NCBI GenBank assembly: GCA_039621445.1
Contig: CP154957.1
Coordinates: forward strand, 27,574,541-27,638,540
Direction: 5' to 3'
Length of the DNA: 64,000 nt
DNA from: Euglena gracilis
Lineage: Eukaryota > Euglenida > Euglenophyceae > Euglenales
A model generated the notes under the pieces. That model ran no database searches, was not told the origin of the DNA, and saw only the letters and a program-made list of their open reading frames with translations. Positions 39,901 through 50,224 of this stretch are shown in pieces. How positions within the stretch are numbered: position 1 is the first letter of the stretch; each line of letters starts with the position of its first letter. Position numbers and translations under genes: made by a program.

Positions 39901-42900
39901 TATTTCTAAGGTTGTATGATACCATTTGATTCTACCAATCCCCGCCCCACAGTGTATCACTCCCAAGCCCAACCCAGGGATTTCTTAAGCTGGAGGCCCA
40001 GTGGAAGGGCAGCTGGCCAGCAGTTTTTTTTCCAGGGCGTAGCTCCCAGATGGGTCCAGTCTATTGCTCCCAGATGGGTCCAGTCTATTGCTCAAGGGTT
40101 TGCAGCACCCCCTGGGGGGGGGGGGGGGCTGGACTGCAGCTAGTCCAAATTTGGCTAGCGGAAATCCTGGCAGACCTCCAGGGGGGGGGGGGTCCGCTAG
40201 CAGAGCTAGCTGGTATTTTTTTTCCAGTGACCCGTGCGAAGCGCTGAATTTTTTGGGGGACCCCCAAAACTGGCCAAGAATGCCCATTTTGGCCAGTTTT
40301 GGGATTTCTTGGAACAAAAACAGTCAAAAATGCATTCAAAACCTCATTTCCACCTCGGCACGCAGCGCCAGAGGAATTCTTGTTTTTTTCAGTCAGGCAG
40401 ACCCCCGGACCACCCTGGGGGGTTTAGCTAGTCCTTTTTTTCCAGTGTCTAGCAAAATGGCTAGTCAGTGGACCCCCCCCCCGCGGTCCTCAAGCAACAG
40501 CCTGGATGGGTCGCAGACCCTGGGGGGGGGGGGCAAAGTTAGGGCCAGCTCAGCCCAGTTGCATCGAGTCCAACAAAATCTACAGAAAGCTCCGAGGATT
40601 TTTGGAAAAGGTGGGTAAAATGGTCGATATTGGCGTTTCTGAGACTTTATGGATTGACGCAAAATTCTGGTTCAAATATTACAACCAGGTGGGGTTGGGC
40701 CTGTTTGCGTTCTTGGGTTGCTTTGGGGTTCTAGCTGGCAGCCAGTGCCTCCTGGTCACCACAAGCTGGGGTTCAACCAGCACCTGCACCTTCATTTCAA
40801 TCAGCATTTTTTCCTGCCAGCCTCCTGCCAGTGTTTTTTTGACCCCAACATTGACTGGGAATGGCCCCCCACCCGCCCGGAGGTTCGATGGTGTGGTAAT
40901 CATACAAAACACAGGGGGGCAAAGATCAACTTAGGAGGCCTAACTCGCACTTAAGGTTTTCATTTTTAGCTTGCGCTTTCGCGCAAATTTTCGATTTCTT
41001 TGAGACCCGGCGGTGGAACCCACCTTTTGACCCTCTGGTTCCGCGGAGAGCCTCGACAGTGGCGTGTGCATCATTTTCCGATGTTGGGACCTGGGGAACA
41101 GGCCCAATTTTGGTGTTTTTCGGCCTGTGCATCATTTTGAAAAAGGTTCAAAACCCTGGGTTTGACCGCTGGGACACATGAATTTTTCCAAGAACGGGCC
41201 AAAACCCCCGTTGCAAGTCCCTTGTTTTTGAAGCCTTGACTGTGTTCCCCGGATGATGCCACACAGGCTGGGTGACAATTGGCCCTTTTTGTTGCTTTTT
41301 TTAGGTTCTGTGATGCGTCCGTGAAGAGTTGGCTGCTGAGGCATCCAGAGGGTGGACTCTACCCACACGTCGTGAAAAGTTGGAAAAAACGGTGAGTCAC
41401 AGAGTTGTGATCCCTGGGTGCGTGAAGCGCGAGGAGTGGTACAGCAGGAACCACCCAGGTGGGGGGGGGGGTTGGGGGGATTGAGGGCAAGCCCAGGGAC
41501 CTGTCCCAACGTCTGGTGAACAACGCCAGGCCCCACACTGCCGGGCACAGAAGGCAATGTTTATGGACATTTGCGCTTAAGTGCAAATGTTTTAGCTTGC
41601 GCTTAAGCGCAAATTAAAAATTTGCGCTTAAGCGCAAGCTAAAACAGAAGCCCCTGAGTTTGTGGGAGTCCCTCTGATGTGTTACGGTGTGTTGGGGGCC
41701 CCTCTCTGCATGGCCAGTGTGCGGGCTTGGTGAGGAAATGCATTGCGCCGAAGCGCAAAAGACATGCCTACATAGTGCACTGCTTGTTCATTCAGATTAC
41801 ACGTCAGCCACCTGTTTGCACTTCTCAGTTTTTTGTATGATGGTTTGCGCTTCGGCGCAATCTATTTCCTCACCAAGTCCGCACACTGGCCGTTCAGGGA
41901 GGGCCCCCAACACACCGTAACACATCAGAGGGACTCCCATAAGCTCAGGGGCTTCTGTTTTAGCTTGCGCTTAAGCGCAAGCTAAAACATTTGCGCTTAA
42001 GCGCAAATGTCCTTTTAAATGGCAGATGCATTTGAAAGCGTTCGTGCTGTGTGAGAAGGTGGGTGATATAGAAGAACGATGAGGGGTGTTTGAGCGCTGC
42101 TGTGCCAGAAGCTTGGTTGGTGCTTTTGAACTATTCATGTGCTGGGGAGGGAGTGGCTGTTCCAATAAGACGAATCGTGGGCGGTGGGCTGTGGAGCCTC
42201 ACTGACCTTGCACTCAGTGCGCAAAGTGGGTTTTTTTGGGATGTTGACAGAAAGACCTTTTTCGGCTGAAAATGCCCTCCATCTGCCCGGTGGCATGTGG
42301 CTGTCTGGTGGGTTGCAAATTACCGAAAAAAGGTATGTCAGCATGTCTTCCCTTCTCCGCCGTTGTTGATGGACCCTTTCGATTTTCAATTCCATTCGCT
42401 CATCCCCAAAGTTGTGTGCTTCAAACCCTGGGTGAGGAAAGGGGGGTGATGAGCTTCTTTAAAACACTTTTTCGGCGTGCAAAACCGTTTCCTCGGCTGT
42501 GATTCAAGGGGTTTATCTGCTGCCTGTTCTTTTCCAAACAGAATTTTCCGACTTTCAAAAGTCGGCCAAAAAGAAGGGCCCCTCAGGCATGCTTAACTGC
42601 GAGGCAAGTGGGAGGAACCTCCGGCACTGGAAGTTGGGTTTACAACGCATAGGACAAGACACGTCTGGATATCAAGAAGTTGGTGGTTGTTTTCACAGAC
42701 CAGGGGGTTGGCTTCCTGTCCCAGGCAAGGCTTCCCTCCACCTTAGGTTTTTCTGCTCTGGGATGAGATGCTTCCAGGACTGCTCTCCGCAGTGATAAAA
42801 ATGAGAAATTCAAATTGATAACTGTTGCGCCATAGCGCAATGGGCAGGCTCATGAAGAATGGAAAATTAAGAGTTATATTGCGCCAAAGCGCAAGTAGAA

Positions 42901-45900
42901 ATACTTTTTTATTTTTAAAATTGTAAAAGCAACGTGGCTCTTGCGCCGACGCGCAATGTTGACCAATTTTAAGTCAACGTGACTGAGAGTAGGCTTCCGT
43001 CCACCTGTACTACATTTTTGTGCTCTATCTCCTCTGGTGTTCATACTCTACCAGGGCCGTTCTCTCCCTCCTTTGTGAGATAAGTTTTAAACGGTTATTT
43101 GCGCTTCGACGCAAGCCATGTTGCTTTTTCAATTTTTTAAAAAATGTATTCCTACTTGCGCTTTGGCGCAATATAACTCTTAATTTTTCATTCTTCATGA
43201 GCCTACCCCTTGCGCTTTGGCGCAAATGGAAACACATGTTGACACAAAAGGTGTTATCATTGTGCAAGTGCGGCAATGGTCACCCACATGTTGAATCACA
43301 AAAAAGTAAAAAAATTGCGCCAAAGCGCAAATGGTTTTATTTTTTGTAATTTCAAAATTATCGTTTTATCACCCGCCGCTTTGTGTTCATGCACACTGGG
43401 ACCCGGGAGCGCTGTGCCCGTGGACCGTGGAGTTCCTAGTCGTTGCTTTCGTCCCCAGGCCCTGGGGTGCAGGGAGACACTATTTTCAGACTGTCTTGAG
43501 TCTCAGGCCACGTTGTTCGAAAACCAAACTTTTTTTGGGATTTGCGGGTCGGCGCAAATTTACAGTCATTTTCAAAGCTAAGTGCGAGTCAGGCCGCCTA
43601 AGATCAAGGAACAAATGCGCAAGAGATGATGCCAACGAGATGCTGCACGCACAAAGCACACGCGCGCTGGTCAAAGCGCATATGCATGCCAGGCTCAATT
43701 TAATCTTGGAAGACCGCCCTGGGGGTCCGGTGCAGGGGCACCGGACCCCCGCCCCCCCCCGGGGGGGGCCTTAAACAGAAGCCTGCCGCGCACATGCACA
43801 CATGTACACACACGCGCGCGCGGACGGACGGACGGGGTACGCGCGGACCACTGCAATATTCCAATTACTTTCTGCAGGGAGCAACGTCTTCTTCTGGTGC
43901 TTCCCCTCGGCCCAAGGACGGTCCCTACAGGCCAAGACGGATCAGCTGCAGAAGCGGGCGGAGGAGCTGAAGCGCAAAAGGGCTGATTTGCACCAGGATT
44001 TGTTTTGCAGGAAGTGAGGAAGGTCTAATCTGGGCCAACTCTCCCTGAACCATGCGTGTCTGAATCTGCAGGGGGGTGCCTTCTCATCCATGGTATCCAT
44101 CAGCTCAATGCCACGCAGTGTGAGTGGTGTATTGTGCAATGCGGTGCACTTTTGTGAGTTTTCCTTCTTTTTTTTTTTTGACAGGTCGGCCGTCACTGGG
44201 AGCCCTGACATTTCTCTGCATCCGGCCCTTGCTATTGTCCTACCTGCCCCCCCCCCCCCCGCCGGGAAACTGTCATGCCCGAGAAGCTGTCAGGGTCCCG
44301 CCCGGGAAACTGCCAGGGTCCCCGTTACCGGCGAACCTATCAGTACAGGAGGTTGCCAGAGGGTCCCAGGTACTGGCCAGCCTGGTCCTTGCTGCCAGCC
44401 AAACGTCATGATAGGAAGTTGTCAGGGTCCCCGCCAACTTGTCAAGTGCAGTTTCCCGGGGGGGGGGGGTACCTGTCAGTGCTCCTTGGTAGCGGCCAAC
44501 CTGCCAGGAAGGAAATCCACTGAAATGCCTTGTGTCGACGCTGTCAGTTCCTCGGGCTTAACCATTTCCAGGGGAGCAGGAGCAGGCATTGTGATTTTAT
44601 GCAACGTCACGTGACATCCTGTCATGTATCGCAGGATGTGATGGGTTTGATGCATGTGGGAACGATCAAACAAAACAAATCGAAACCTGAATCGGACAAC
44701 GCGGTCCAGCTGGCCAAGAAGGGGAAAGTCGACTCGCCCGAGAGTCAAGGCTCGCTGGCAACCACGGATGCCTTCGTCCCATCGCTGTGTCTCTGAGGCC
44801 TGTCAATGGGAAGGAGTCGTCGGCTCGTCGCCAGGAGCCTTTCCCGGCAGAAGGCCCTGGCAGAGTGGGAGGAGGTGACGGCGCGGCACCGGACCCTGTC
44901 ATTGGAGATGCAGAAGTACGCGGAGAACGACCCGGAGTTCCTGGCCAAATTGGAGGTGCGTGCCGCAGCGTGGTGCACTTCAAGTGGGACTTTCAATCCC
45001 TTCCACCTGTCGCTATCGACTTTTGAGACGGTGGTGGTTGCAAACAAGCCATCATCCGAAGGTGGGGGATTCAAATTGCTTGAAATCCAGTTTCAGGTTC
45101 CATGAAAAAAGTTGATACAGAATCACCCCTTCAACGTTAATTTGAATCTTTTTAAAAGCTAGCGGTATTCTTTTTTTGGAAGCTTGTTTGCCTTGCAAGT
45201 TTTTCACCTTTGCCTTCCTGGCAGGCAGTTGTCATTTGGCAGCATTTACTCTTTTAGAAGAAAATTGAGGGCAGGAAAAAAAAGAACACTGAAAGTTGCA
45301 AACTCGGGTTGGTGCAGTTGGTTCACGGTGGGAGGACAGGACCCTGGTTTGTGTGGGCAAACCAATAGTTAACGCATATTGACCCCCCGATGACCGAGTG
45401 ACGGAGTACTGGAGTGATGGATTGATTTTTTGGGCTTCACGTGGTCCCCCCCCCCGTGCCAAAGGACCAAAAAAGGTGGCTTTTTCAGGTGATGCCCTCC
45501 AAATCCTTATTTTGTGGCTCTAACATGGCTACAAGCATACATGGGGGGACAAACCAATACGGCAGACAAAAAAAATTACAAAGTTAAACAAACCTCGAAG
45601 TGTCTTGGGGGCGGGTGGACTTTTTTTAAAAAAAATTGGCAGAGGGTCTCTACTCTACGACGGATAAAATTTTCACCAACTGCCAAAAAAATATGCGGCT
45701 TTGGCATATATTTTTTTGTCAGAGTGGCTGTATGGCATATTTTTATGCCAGACAGTTGGCCAAGAATTACGGCAGGCAAAAATTTTGGTAAAATGCCCAT
45801 ATTTTACTGTAATTCTTTTGATTTTAATTCTCAACCGGTGTTTGTTTCCCACACCCACTTCCACGAAGCACCAAATTACTGTGAAAAATGCATAAATGCT

Positions 45901-47269
45901 GGCAAACGTTGACTCTTGATTGTGGTTTTCAGGCTAAGTTGCCTGAATTTGTTCAGTTTCCTCATTGAAAGCATGTGCAAACTGTTCCAAACATGGAAAA
46001 AGAGAAACGGTTGAATGCTGGATTTTACCAAAATTTATTTTCCAAATTTTAACAGAACTATATTTTCGACATAGCATTTTTGTTGTTAATAGGGAGAAAT
46101 TCCTGGTTTTTTTTTTGGCGCATTTTCGACAGGAGCGTCAAGTGTTGGATAATGGCAACAGGAGATTTGTTTGGAATTGGAGCTGTGTCGGCGGATTTCT
46201 GCGTGGCACTGTCTTCTGGCCTGGCGTTTAGGAATCGGCTCAGCTGGCAAAAGACGCCGCCAACCGTTGGACGGACGCGGTGTTTTCCATCAAGAGCCAC
46301 GTGCCAAGGCCCCTGCACTATTGCCTGTCCTCGATCCAAAGGGGATATGCCAGTCAAAATATTTTTTCCGTTGAATTTTTTTGACCTGGAATATGCAATT
46401 TTGATGGAAAAGATCAATAATCAAACATTGAGAGGGTGGGGCATACAAAAATAAAACACGTTTTCCCGACAACAGTGCATTGTGCAAAATTTAAGTGCAC
46501 ACAATTGGACAATGCAACCCCAAGTTTGAGACATATTCACTTTTGGAGCATCATTTTATTGATTTTTCAATTTTTTTTGATTTTTTTCCTTAAAAAATTT
46601 GCTAGGTGTGTCCAGTGAAAGAGGGAAAACTTTGTTTTCTGGAGGAAAATGCGTACACTCCAAGGAGGGCCTGATGGAAAAAAATGCGATAAGAATCATT
46701 TTCAGTGCATATTGAGTTCCCTTTTTGAAATCCTTCGTTTACCCCATCATACGTCAACACAAAATGATTCGTTTCTAGATGTCCACAGAAGTTAAATTCC
46801 CCTCCACAACAAGGCCCCTGAAAGTGCCCAATCCCAAAATAAACCGCCCACCCCCTTGACAATGGTTAAAAATAATCCAACATTTTTCCGAAACTCAAAA
46901 TGAGGCAAATTCTGATGGGAGGCAGGGACAAGGAGAATGCAATCTTTCAGCAAACCCCGAAAAAGAAATTGGGGGTAGGTCTGGGGGGGGGGGAACACAC
47001 AAAAAACCCCCCAGGAAGGAGAGTTCCAGCAGAGGACAAAGAAAGCCCCCGTCAAGGTGTCCTCTGGATTGGGGAGGGGCTCCACCCCCCCCCCCAAATT
47101 CTGGTCCGCACTTCCGGAATTTTTTTGTTTGTGTCCCCACTCTCCACATAAAATGCACATACGGAACACCCTGAGCAGGTTCCTGTCGCCGAAAAACAAG
47201 TTCAACCTGGAAGAGGAGCGTCTGAACAAGGAGTTTGGTATTTCTGCAGATTTTGATTATTTAGACTGA
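30975..47269 (+). CDS. MND1: Meiotic nuclear division protein MND1
   Basis: MND1 partners HOP2 to help RAD51/DMC1 strand exchange in meiosis. Exons: 30975-31009 (MSKRKGLSMDE; donor GAA|GTACGA), 31161-31212 (VRKALEYFQ), 34551-34631 (KEPFTLKELEKLLP), 39615-39696 (AKGIVWQSVKQIIDTLVADG), 43878-44013 (SNVFFWCFPS then a Lys/Glu/Arg coiled coil), about 44646-44753, 44851-44955 (MQKYAENDPEFLAKLE), 46244-46300 (AKDAANRWTDAVFSIKSH), and about 47179-47269 ending EFGISADFDYLD and TGA. Phases fit through 43878 (AA|A, CAG|, CTG|GCG, G|GG). The predicted product is about 245 residues against about 205 in animals and plants. The order follows the family: winged helix, coiled coil, and the conserved C-terminal FGI-DFDY-D end. 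The 16-kb span is due to repeat-filled introns. The exon 5/6 and 8/9 joins remain uncertain. Confidence 0.9.
31010..31375. repeat. Repeat-filled first introns of MND1
   Basis: The 151-bp first intron (31010-31160) holds a C run, GAGTGACTCACTGTTTTTTT, CAGAGCGACTGGCCAG and a T/C tract ending CCCCCCAAG. Just after exon 2, 31280-31375 repeats the pattern (C run, GTGACTAACTGAATTTCC, GTGATTCACTGGTTTTTTGG). Both resemble 8770-8810 and 30396-30605. Confidence 0.6.
31935..32085. repeat. (CCGGCGGCCCGG)n GC-rich minisatellite
   Basis: About 150 bp of GGCCCGGCCGGCGGCCCAGC units of roughly 12-20 bp, directly abutting the 164-bp satellite. Confidence 0.85.
32081..32690. repeat. 164-bp satellite, four units
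   Basis: The marker GGGTCGG/AAAACGCTCGTTTT begins at 32081, 32244, 32408 and 32571, a period of 163-164 bp. Each unit continues with CTCAAAAACAGTTTTTC, GGCCAAAAAACATCGTTT, a poly-A/poly-T hairpin and GGTTTGACCCAAACTCAATG. Lies in an MND1 intron. Open frames on both strands mirror the repeat. Confidence 0.95.
32681..33120. repeat. 229-bp tandem pair
   Basis: Two units starting GAAAAT/CGGCTAAGTCGAACAG at about 32681 and 32910, each with CGGCCGTATCTCGGGC, GCGTTCCAA, TAGGTCTCCGGACATTTCC and TTTTGAAAA. A third partial unit (AATAACTCGGGCCTGGCGGG) follows at 33195-33225, and a dispersed copy is at 23860. Confidence 0.85.
33297..34197 (+). repeat. 0.9-kb inverted repeat, arm A
   Basis: This is nearly identical in reverse complement to 51968-52886. 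Matching blocks run from GCCGGGATCATGGTGATAAT through GCTTACC, GGGATAAGAGCTCAGCGGCC, TCCCGATAGTTCCACTCGGG and GTGCGGCACACCGTGTG to GGCAGCAAGATTCTTAAGCC and GGTGTCAAAAAAT. Differences are a few substitutions and homopolymer lengths. Both arms share open frames of about 90-95 codons, but these probably reflect recent duplication, not coding. The right 85 bp overlaps the left arm of the foldback at 34113-34398. Confidence 0.9.
34113..34398. mobile_element. Foldback element, GGCAGCAAGATTCTTAAG ends
   Basis: The ends GGCAGCAAGATTCTTAAGCC (34114) and CTTAAGAATCTTGCTGCC (34380-34397) are inverse copies. Inner arms match as GGAATCTCCAGGGTGT versus CCCCGTGGAGATTC. The core is rich in TTAGGG, TTAGGCCT and CCTAACCCTAACCCTTA. 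It is the same family as 15486-15766, with TTAAG replacing CTACTTG in the ends. Confidence 0.8.
34950..35200. repeat. Telomere-like motif and ATGC/CATG microsatellites
   Basis: GTAACCCTAACCCTATCC at 34951-34968, then GCATGCATGCAC/GTACGTACGTAC tracts at 35090-35190. Confidence 0.7.
35210..35735. repeat. TCTTATTTTGGGGGG array, GCGC hairpins and (CCTA)n
   Basis: Multiple TCTTATTTTGGGGGGG units (35220-35290 and 35525-35640), two hairpins (GGCGCTTCGCGCC at 35373 and 35507), GAATTTTCACCGTCTTCGG-like sequence, then (CCTA)n at 35645-35735. The 35350-35520 part closely parallels 4170-4270 and 4735-4775. Confidence 0.75.
36172..39172. mobile_element. 3.0-kb TIR element packed with GCGC hairpins, copy 1
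   Basis: The left end is GGCGGCCGGATTCGCACTTA followed by AGCTTTTTTCGTTTGATTTG. The right end (39112-39172) is the inverse: GCGCATCCAAAGGAAAAAAG, then CTTAAGTGCGAATTCGGCCGCC. Inside are at least ten palindromes of the GTTGGTGCGCGCATTTGCGC / GCGCAAATGCGCGCACCAAC type (36850-37390, 38330-38770), separated by unique DNA at 36.3-36.8, 37.4-38.3 and 38.8-39.1 kb. No transposase-like frame was seen; the longest frames are not recognisable. Lies in an MND1 intron. Confidence 0.75.
39175..39470. repeat. (TATG)n microsatellite
   Basis: About 250 bp of TATG/TGCA tetranucleotides, starting directly outside the right end of the 3.0-kb TIR element. Cys/Tyr/Val- and His/Ile-rich open frames are spurious. 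Confidence 0.95.
40125..40510. repeat. Dispersed intron repeat (pair with 22540-22900)
   Basis: GGACTGCAGCTAGTCCAAAT, G run, CCGCTAGCAGAGCTAGCTGG, a GGACCCCCAAAACTGGCC block, CACCTCGGCACGCAGCG and CCAGTGTCTAGCAAAATGGC, then a C run and CAGCCTGGATGGG. Same order and strand as at 22.54 kb. Here it lies within a long MND1 intron and does not make up the whole intron. Confidence 0.7.
40929..43606. mobile_element. 2.7-kb TIR element packed with GCGC hairpins, copy 2
   Basis: The left end is AACTTAGGAGGCCTAACTCG then CACTTAAGGTTTTC. The right end (43577-43606) is AAAGCTAAGTGCGAGTCAGG then CCGCCTAAG, the imperfect inverse. The ends resemble those of the 36.17-kb element (TCGCACTTAAG core). Inside, hairpins of the GCGCTTAAGCGCAAAT, TTGCGCCAAAGCGCAAG and GTGTTGGGGGCCCCTC classes occur at 41560-41650, 41690-42010, 42830-42960 and 43090-43330. 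No transposase is recognised. Lies in the MND1 intron ahead of the 43878 exon. Confidence 0.65.
43735..43875. repeat. Palindromic C/G block and CA/CG tracts
   Basis: GGGGTCCGGTGCAGGGGCAC followed by CCGGACCCCCG forms a hairpin between long C and G runs. (CA)n and (GGAC)n tracts then run up to the MND1 exon at 43878. Confidence 0.6.
44250..44475. mobile_element. Foldback block with CCGGGAAACTG ends in MND1 intron
   Basis: A run of C followed by GCCGGGAAACTGTCA at 44261 is inversely matched by GTGCAGTTTCCCGGGGGGGG at 44446. Internal units of CTGTCAGGGTCCC and CTGCCAGGGTCCC repeat three times. Bounded by homopolymers; no coding. It resembles a small non-autonomous element within the intron between the exons at 44013 and about 44646. 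Confidence 0.55.
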
Positions 47270-47399
47270 GGATGTGAATTCTCTCGAGACTCTTTTGGAC
47301 GAATGCCAATCATGGCGAGCACTGGCGCGGAAAAATGCCCAAACTATTCCGATTTGGGTCACAATCACAGATTCACTTGACACCGGCGTGAAACTTTTT

Positions 47400-47935
47400 T
47401 TCTTTCTCCAGCGGTGGGTGGTTTTCCAGAATGGGTGGGTGGGTTGGGGCCACCAGACCCCCCCCCCCTTGGGGGTTTAGCGGTCCAAACCCACCCACCC
47501 ACTCTCACCCTCCCCGGGGGGGGGGGGGAGGTGGAAAGTGAATGTATGGTCGACCCACCCACCCACCCAAAACTGACCTGAAATCGGCCCAGAGTTTGGC
47601 TGGCTGGAATGAGCCATGGTGCACCGGGGGGGGGGGGCCATGGGGCAGATTCTGGCCCGGCCAATGGCCTGGCCGGAAAGTTTTCCCAGGGGTTTCAGCC
47701 GATTTTGGCTGGATTTTGGGTGGGTGGGTGGGTGGGTGGGTGGTCCACCCCTGGGGGGGGGGGGAGGGGGTTGCGCTGGGGAAAGAAGTCCCCCCCAGGG
47801 TCACTAAGTGAATCTTTGGAGTCAACCCGGGGGGTGGGAAGGGGGTTGTGCGTGGGTGGGTTTTTGAAAAAATTGGTGGGTTTGGACCCTCAAGGAATGC
47901 TCCGGGGTTCACTAAGTGGATCTATGGTGACGTTC
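47400..47935. repeat. (GGGT)n / C-run repeat cluster downstream of MND1
   Basis: GGGTGGGTGGGTTGGGGCC, CACCCACCCAC and long G runs, with GTCACTAAGTGAATCTTTGG at 47800 and TTCACTAAGTGGATCTATGG at 47908. It closely parallels 18540-18640 and 12560-12810. It begins about 130 bp past the MND1 stop, so it probably limits the 3' UTR. Confidence 0.65.
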
Positions 47936-47939
47936 ATTT

Positions 47940-48660
47940 TTGGTCGGCGTTTGGTGTCTTTGCCGCTGCAGCATCTGCTCCCTTGAGCCAATTTGAGTTT
48001 GTTTGTTGTTTTGTTTCCTTTTTTTGCATTTTCTTGAGTGATTCCACCGCGGAGTAACAATTGACCGTTGAAGATTCATATCCATAGGAGTTTTTCTGCA
48101 CATATTTTGTGACAGCCGATATTTATTGTCGCACGGTTGTTCTCGGGCGTTGTGGGCAACGAACTTGGAAAACGGCTTGTAAGGGGCCTGGGGTCTGGGG
48201 TATGGGGTATGGGGGTGGTATGGGGGCCCCACTTTGTGCCATGACTCAAATTTGACCCCCCCAAAGTGTCCCCATATTTTGGGGTCGCATGGTGCCTAGA
48301 GGGTGGCCACCTTGGGGGGGGGTGAGGGTGTCCCTCGTGCACTCTGTGCCCTGCGCGTGAAAGAGCAGTTTTGATGCTCCCCAATAACCCCCAAAATAAA
48401 CCTCACCTTAATCACGAACCTCTTTTGCAAGCTAATTGCGCAACGTATGAAACTGTTCGAGTGCCCGGGGGGGGCTCCTGCCCCCCCCGGACCCCCCCCG
48501 GCAAAAAAATAAACCTCACCTTTCCCCCCATACCCCAGGTATGGGGACCCCACTTTGTGCCATATGTGTCAAAATTGACCTTCTGCGCCAAACCGCAATT
48601 TGGCGCGTGAGCCAAACTTTTGGTCACTTTGGGGGGGGCTAAACTTTGACGGGGGGGTGA
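47940..48660. other. Spacer without recognised gene
   Basis: C/G runs and two copies of GGTATGGGGNCCCCACTTTG (48215-48235, 48538-48557), each followed by TGTGCCAT and TTTGACC. Apart from this short direct repeat nothing is recognised. Confidence 0.4.
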
Positions 48661-48689
48661 GGGTAGTGTTATTTTTTTTGGTCCCTGGA

Positions 48690-49060
48690 AGGGGAAGTTT
48701 CCGACAAAAGCGACCCCGCACGACTCGAAGTCCCCGAGGGCGAAGCTCGACCAGCCGGGCTCCGCATTCCGAGATGGCCCTGCTTTCCTCGCTTTCCGGC
48801 TGCTCTGTTCCGGCGTTTTTTTTTGTGCCTCTTATTGCGCCTTTGTGCCTGTTGCGCCGTCCTGTTGTCGGACTTCCACGACAGAGGAAGGGGGAGTAAG
48901 GGACCAAGAGGGCGAGGCACAAGAAGATGGTGAGGTCCTGCTTTCCTTGCCGGCTGTTCTGTTCTGGTGTGTTTGTGCGTGCGCGGGGGGTGCTTCCTAC
49001 TGCGCCTTTGTAGCCGGAGTTGGCGATGATGAGGCCTCCTCCGACACCTTGGCGAAGCTG
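48690..49060. repeat. DIRS-like terminal repeat region, copy E1
   Basis: CGGGCTCCGCATTCCGAGAT, GCTTTCCGGCTGCTCTGTTC and TGCGCCTTTGTGCC recur, slightly changed, 230 bp further on (48940-49020: TTGCCGGCTGTTCTGTTCTG, ACTGCGCCTTTGTAGCCGGA). This matches the terminal family at 56226-56665 and 57340-57680 in arrangement. It lies at the 3' end of the minus-strand recombinase frame, as expected for a DIRS terminus. Confidence 0.5.
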
Positions 49061-49157
49061 ACCCGTCGTGGCCCCGCCCCCCCCCCCCTTTCCCACGGTC
49101 GCTTGGTGCCCCCCCCTCAATGGGGATGGCTGTCTCTTTCTGGATGTTTTTCTTTTT

Positions 49158-50224
49158 CTACTGATTTTTTGGGTGGGGGGTTGGGCTCACCATCTTCTTG
49201 TGCTTCGCCCTCTTGCTCCCTTCCTCCCCCTTCCCCTGTCGTGGGAGTCCGAGACCATTCGGGCTCCGCACTGCGAGATGGTGAGGCACTGTGCACCCCC
49301 CCCCCTTTGGGCCAGAATATTTTGAATTTTTTGAAACGACACCAAGTCGCAAATAATGAGCTTGGAAGGCCCCAAAATTTGTCCACTGACCAAGCTGCTG
49401 GACCCCTTCCACTTGCAAACCAGCATTTTTCCACCATAAAACCCCAGCCCCTCTGGTGCTGTGGGGTTTCCAGTGGGTGGTGTACATCCCCCCCTCCTGC
49501 AGAATTTCTCTGGTTAGGGAATTCACACTTTCTGATGTCAAAGGTCTTTTACCATCTGAAGACCATAACAAATTATGTTTGTGCCCAACCATGTGGGCTG
49601 TCCTTTCCACATACTCTTTCAATAATTGCCAGGGGCTTATGAGGGGGGGGGGGTGGCAAATTCAAAACTTCCTCCCATCTGGGGAATTGCCACCCTTTCC
49701 TTTGCAAAAAAAATGAAACCTTTTTCTCCCACGAAACCGATTTTCCGATGTGTTCTGGCTAAATCAACCCCCCTGTGGAGGGCCAAAAGCCTCCAACAGA
49801 TGTTGAGTCTGTTTCTGAGCTCTTTCACAGATAAGTCTGAGAGGGGTTTGGATTTCCTGATGATGTCTTCTAAGAAATCAGTGGGGTCCCAAAAATGGGC
49901 ATACTTGCAGACATTGGAATTCCATTTCCTTTTCAATGGAGACAAAAGAGGGGAAAACCTCAATGACCAAAACCCTGGGAGTAATAAAACTGCTGCATAT
50001 GTATTTCGTGCAGTGTTGAGGCTGTGGGCAGCGAGATCAAGGATGGCCTCGGCCATCTTGTGGACTGTGCAGCCCTGCAGGGGCACGCACCCCTTTGTGC
50101 AACAATTGGCCCACCAATGTCCTGAAGGCTGAGTCATATCTCTTGACATTTCCCAGATTTTTTTTTGTAAGTATCGATACTGGACATCGAAACTTCCTGG
50201 GATTGTAATATTTGCCTGACACAA
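49158..50224 (-). pseudogene. DIRS-like tyrosine recombinase, copy E1 (interrupted)
   Basis: Two minus-strand frames make up a tyrosine recombinase. The upstream frame (50224-49640) has a core-binding-like segment and then LSDLSVKELRNRLNICWRLL, ending in an ALHRG segment that carries the first catalytic Arg. The downstream frame (49622-49158) has LTSESVNSLTREIL, then KPHSTRGAGVLW (the H-x-x-R box), GQWTNFGAFQAHYLRL (the conserved Trp and the nucleophile Tyr). R, H-x-x-R, W and Y are thus all visible. The frames are separated by a frame shift and G run near 49640. DIRS elements integrate their circular cDNA with this enzyme. It is probably inactive here. Confidence 0.8.

Noticed and set aside
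44184-44215. Poly-T tract and GACAG resembling an MND1 acceptor
   Set aside because: The following frame does not match MND1, and the segment runs straight into the foldback at 44250.
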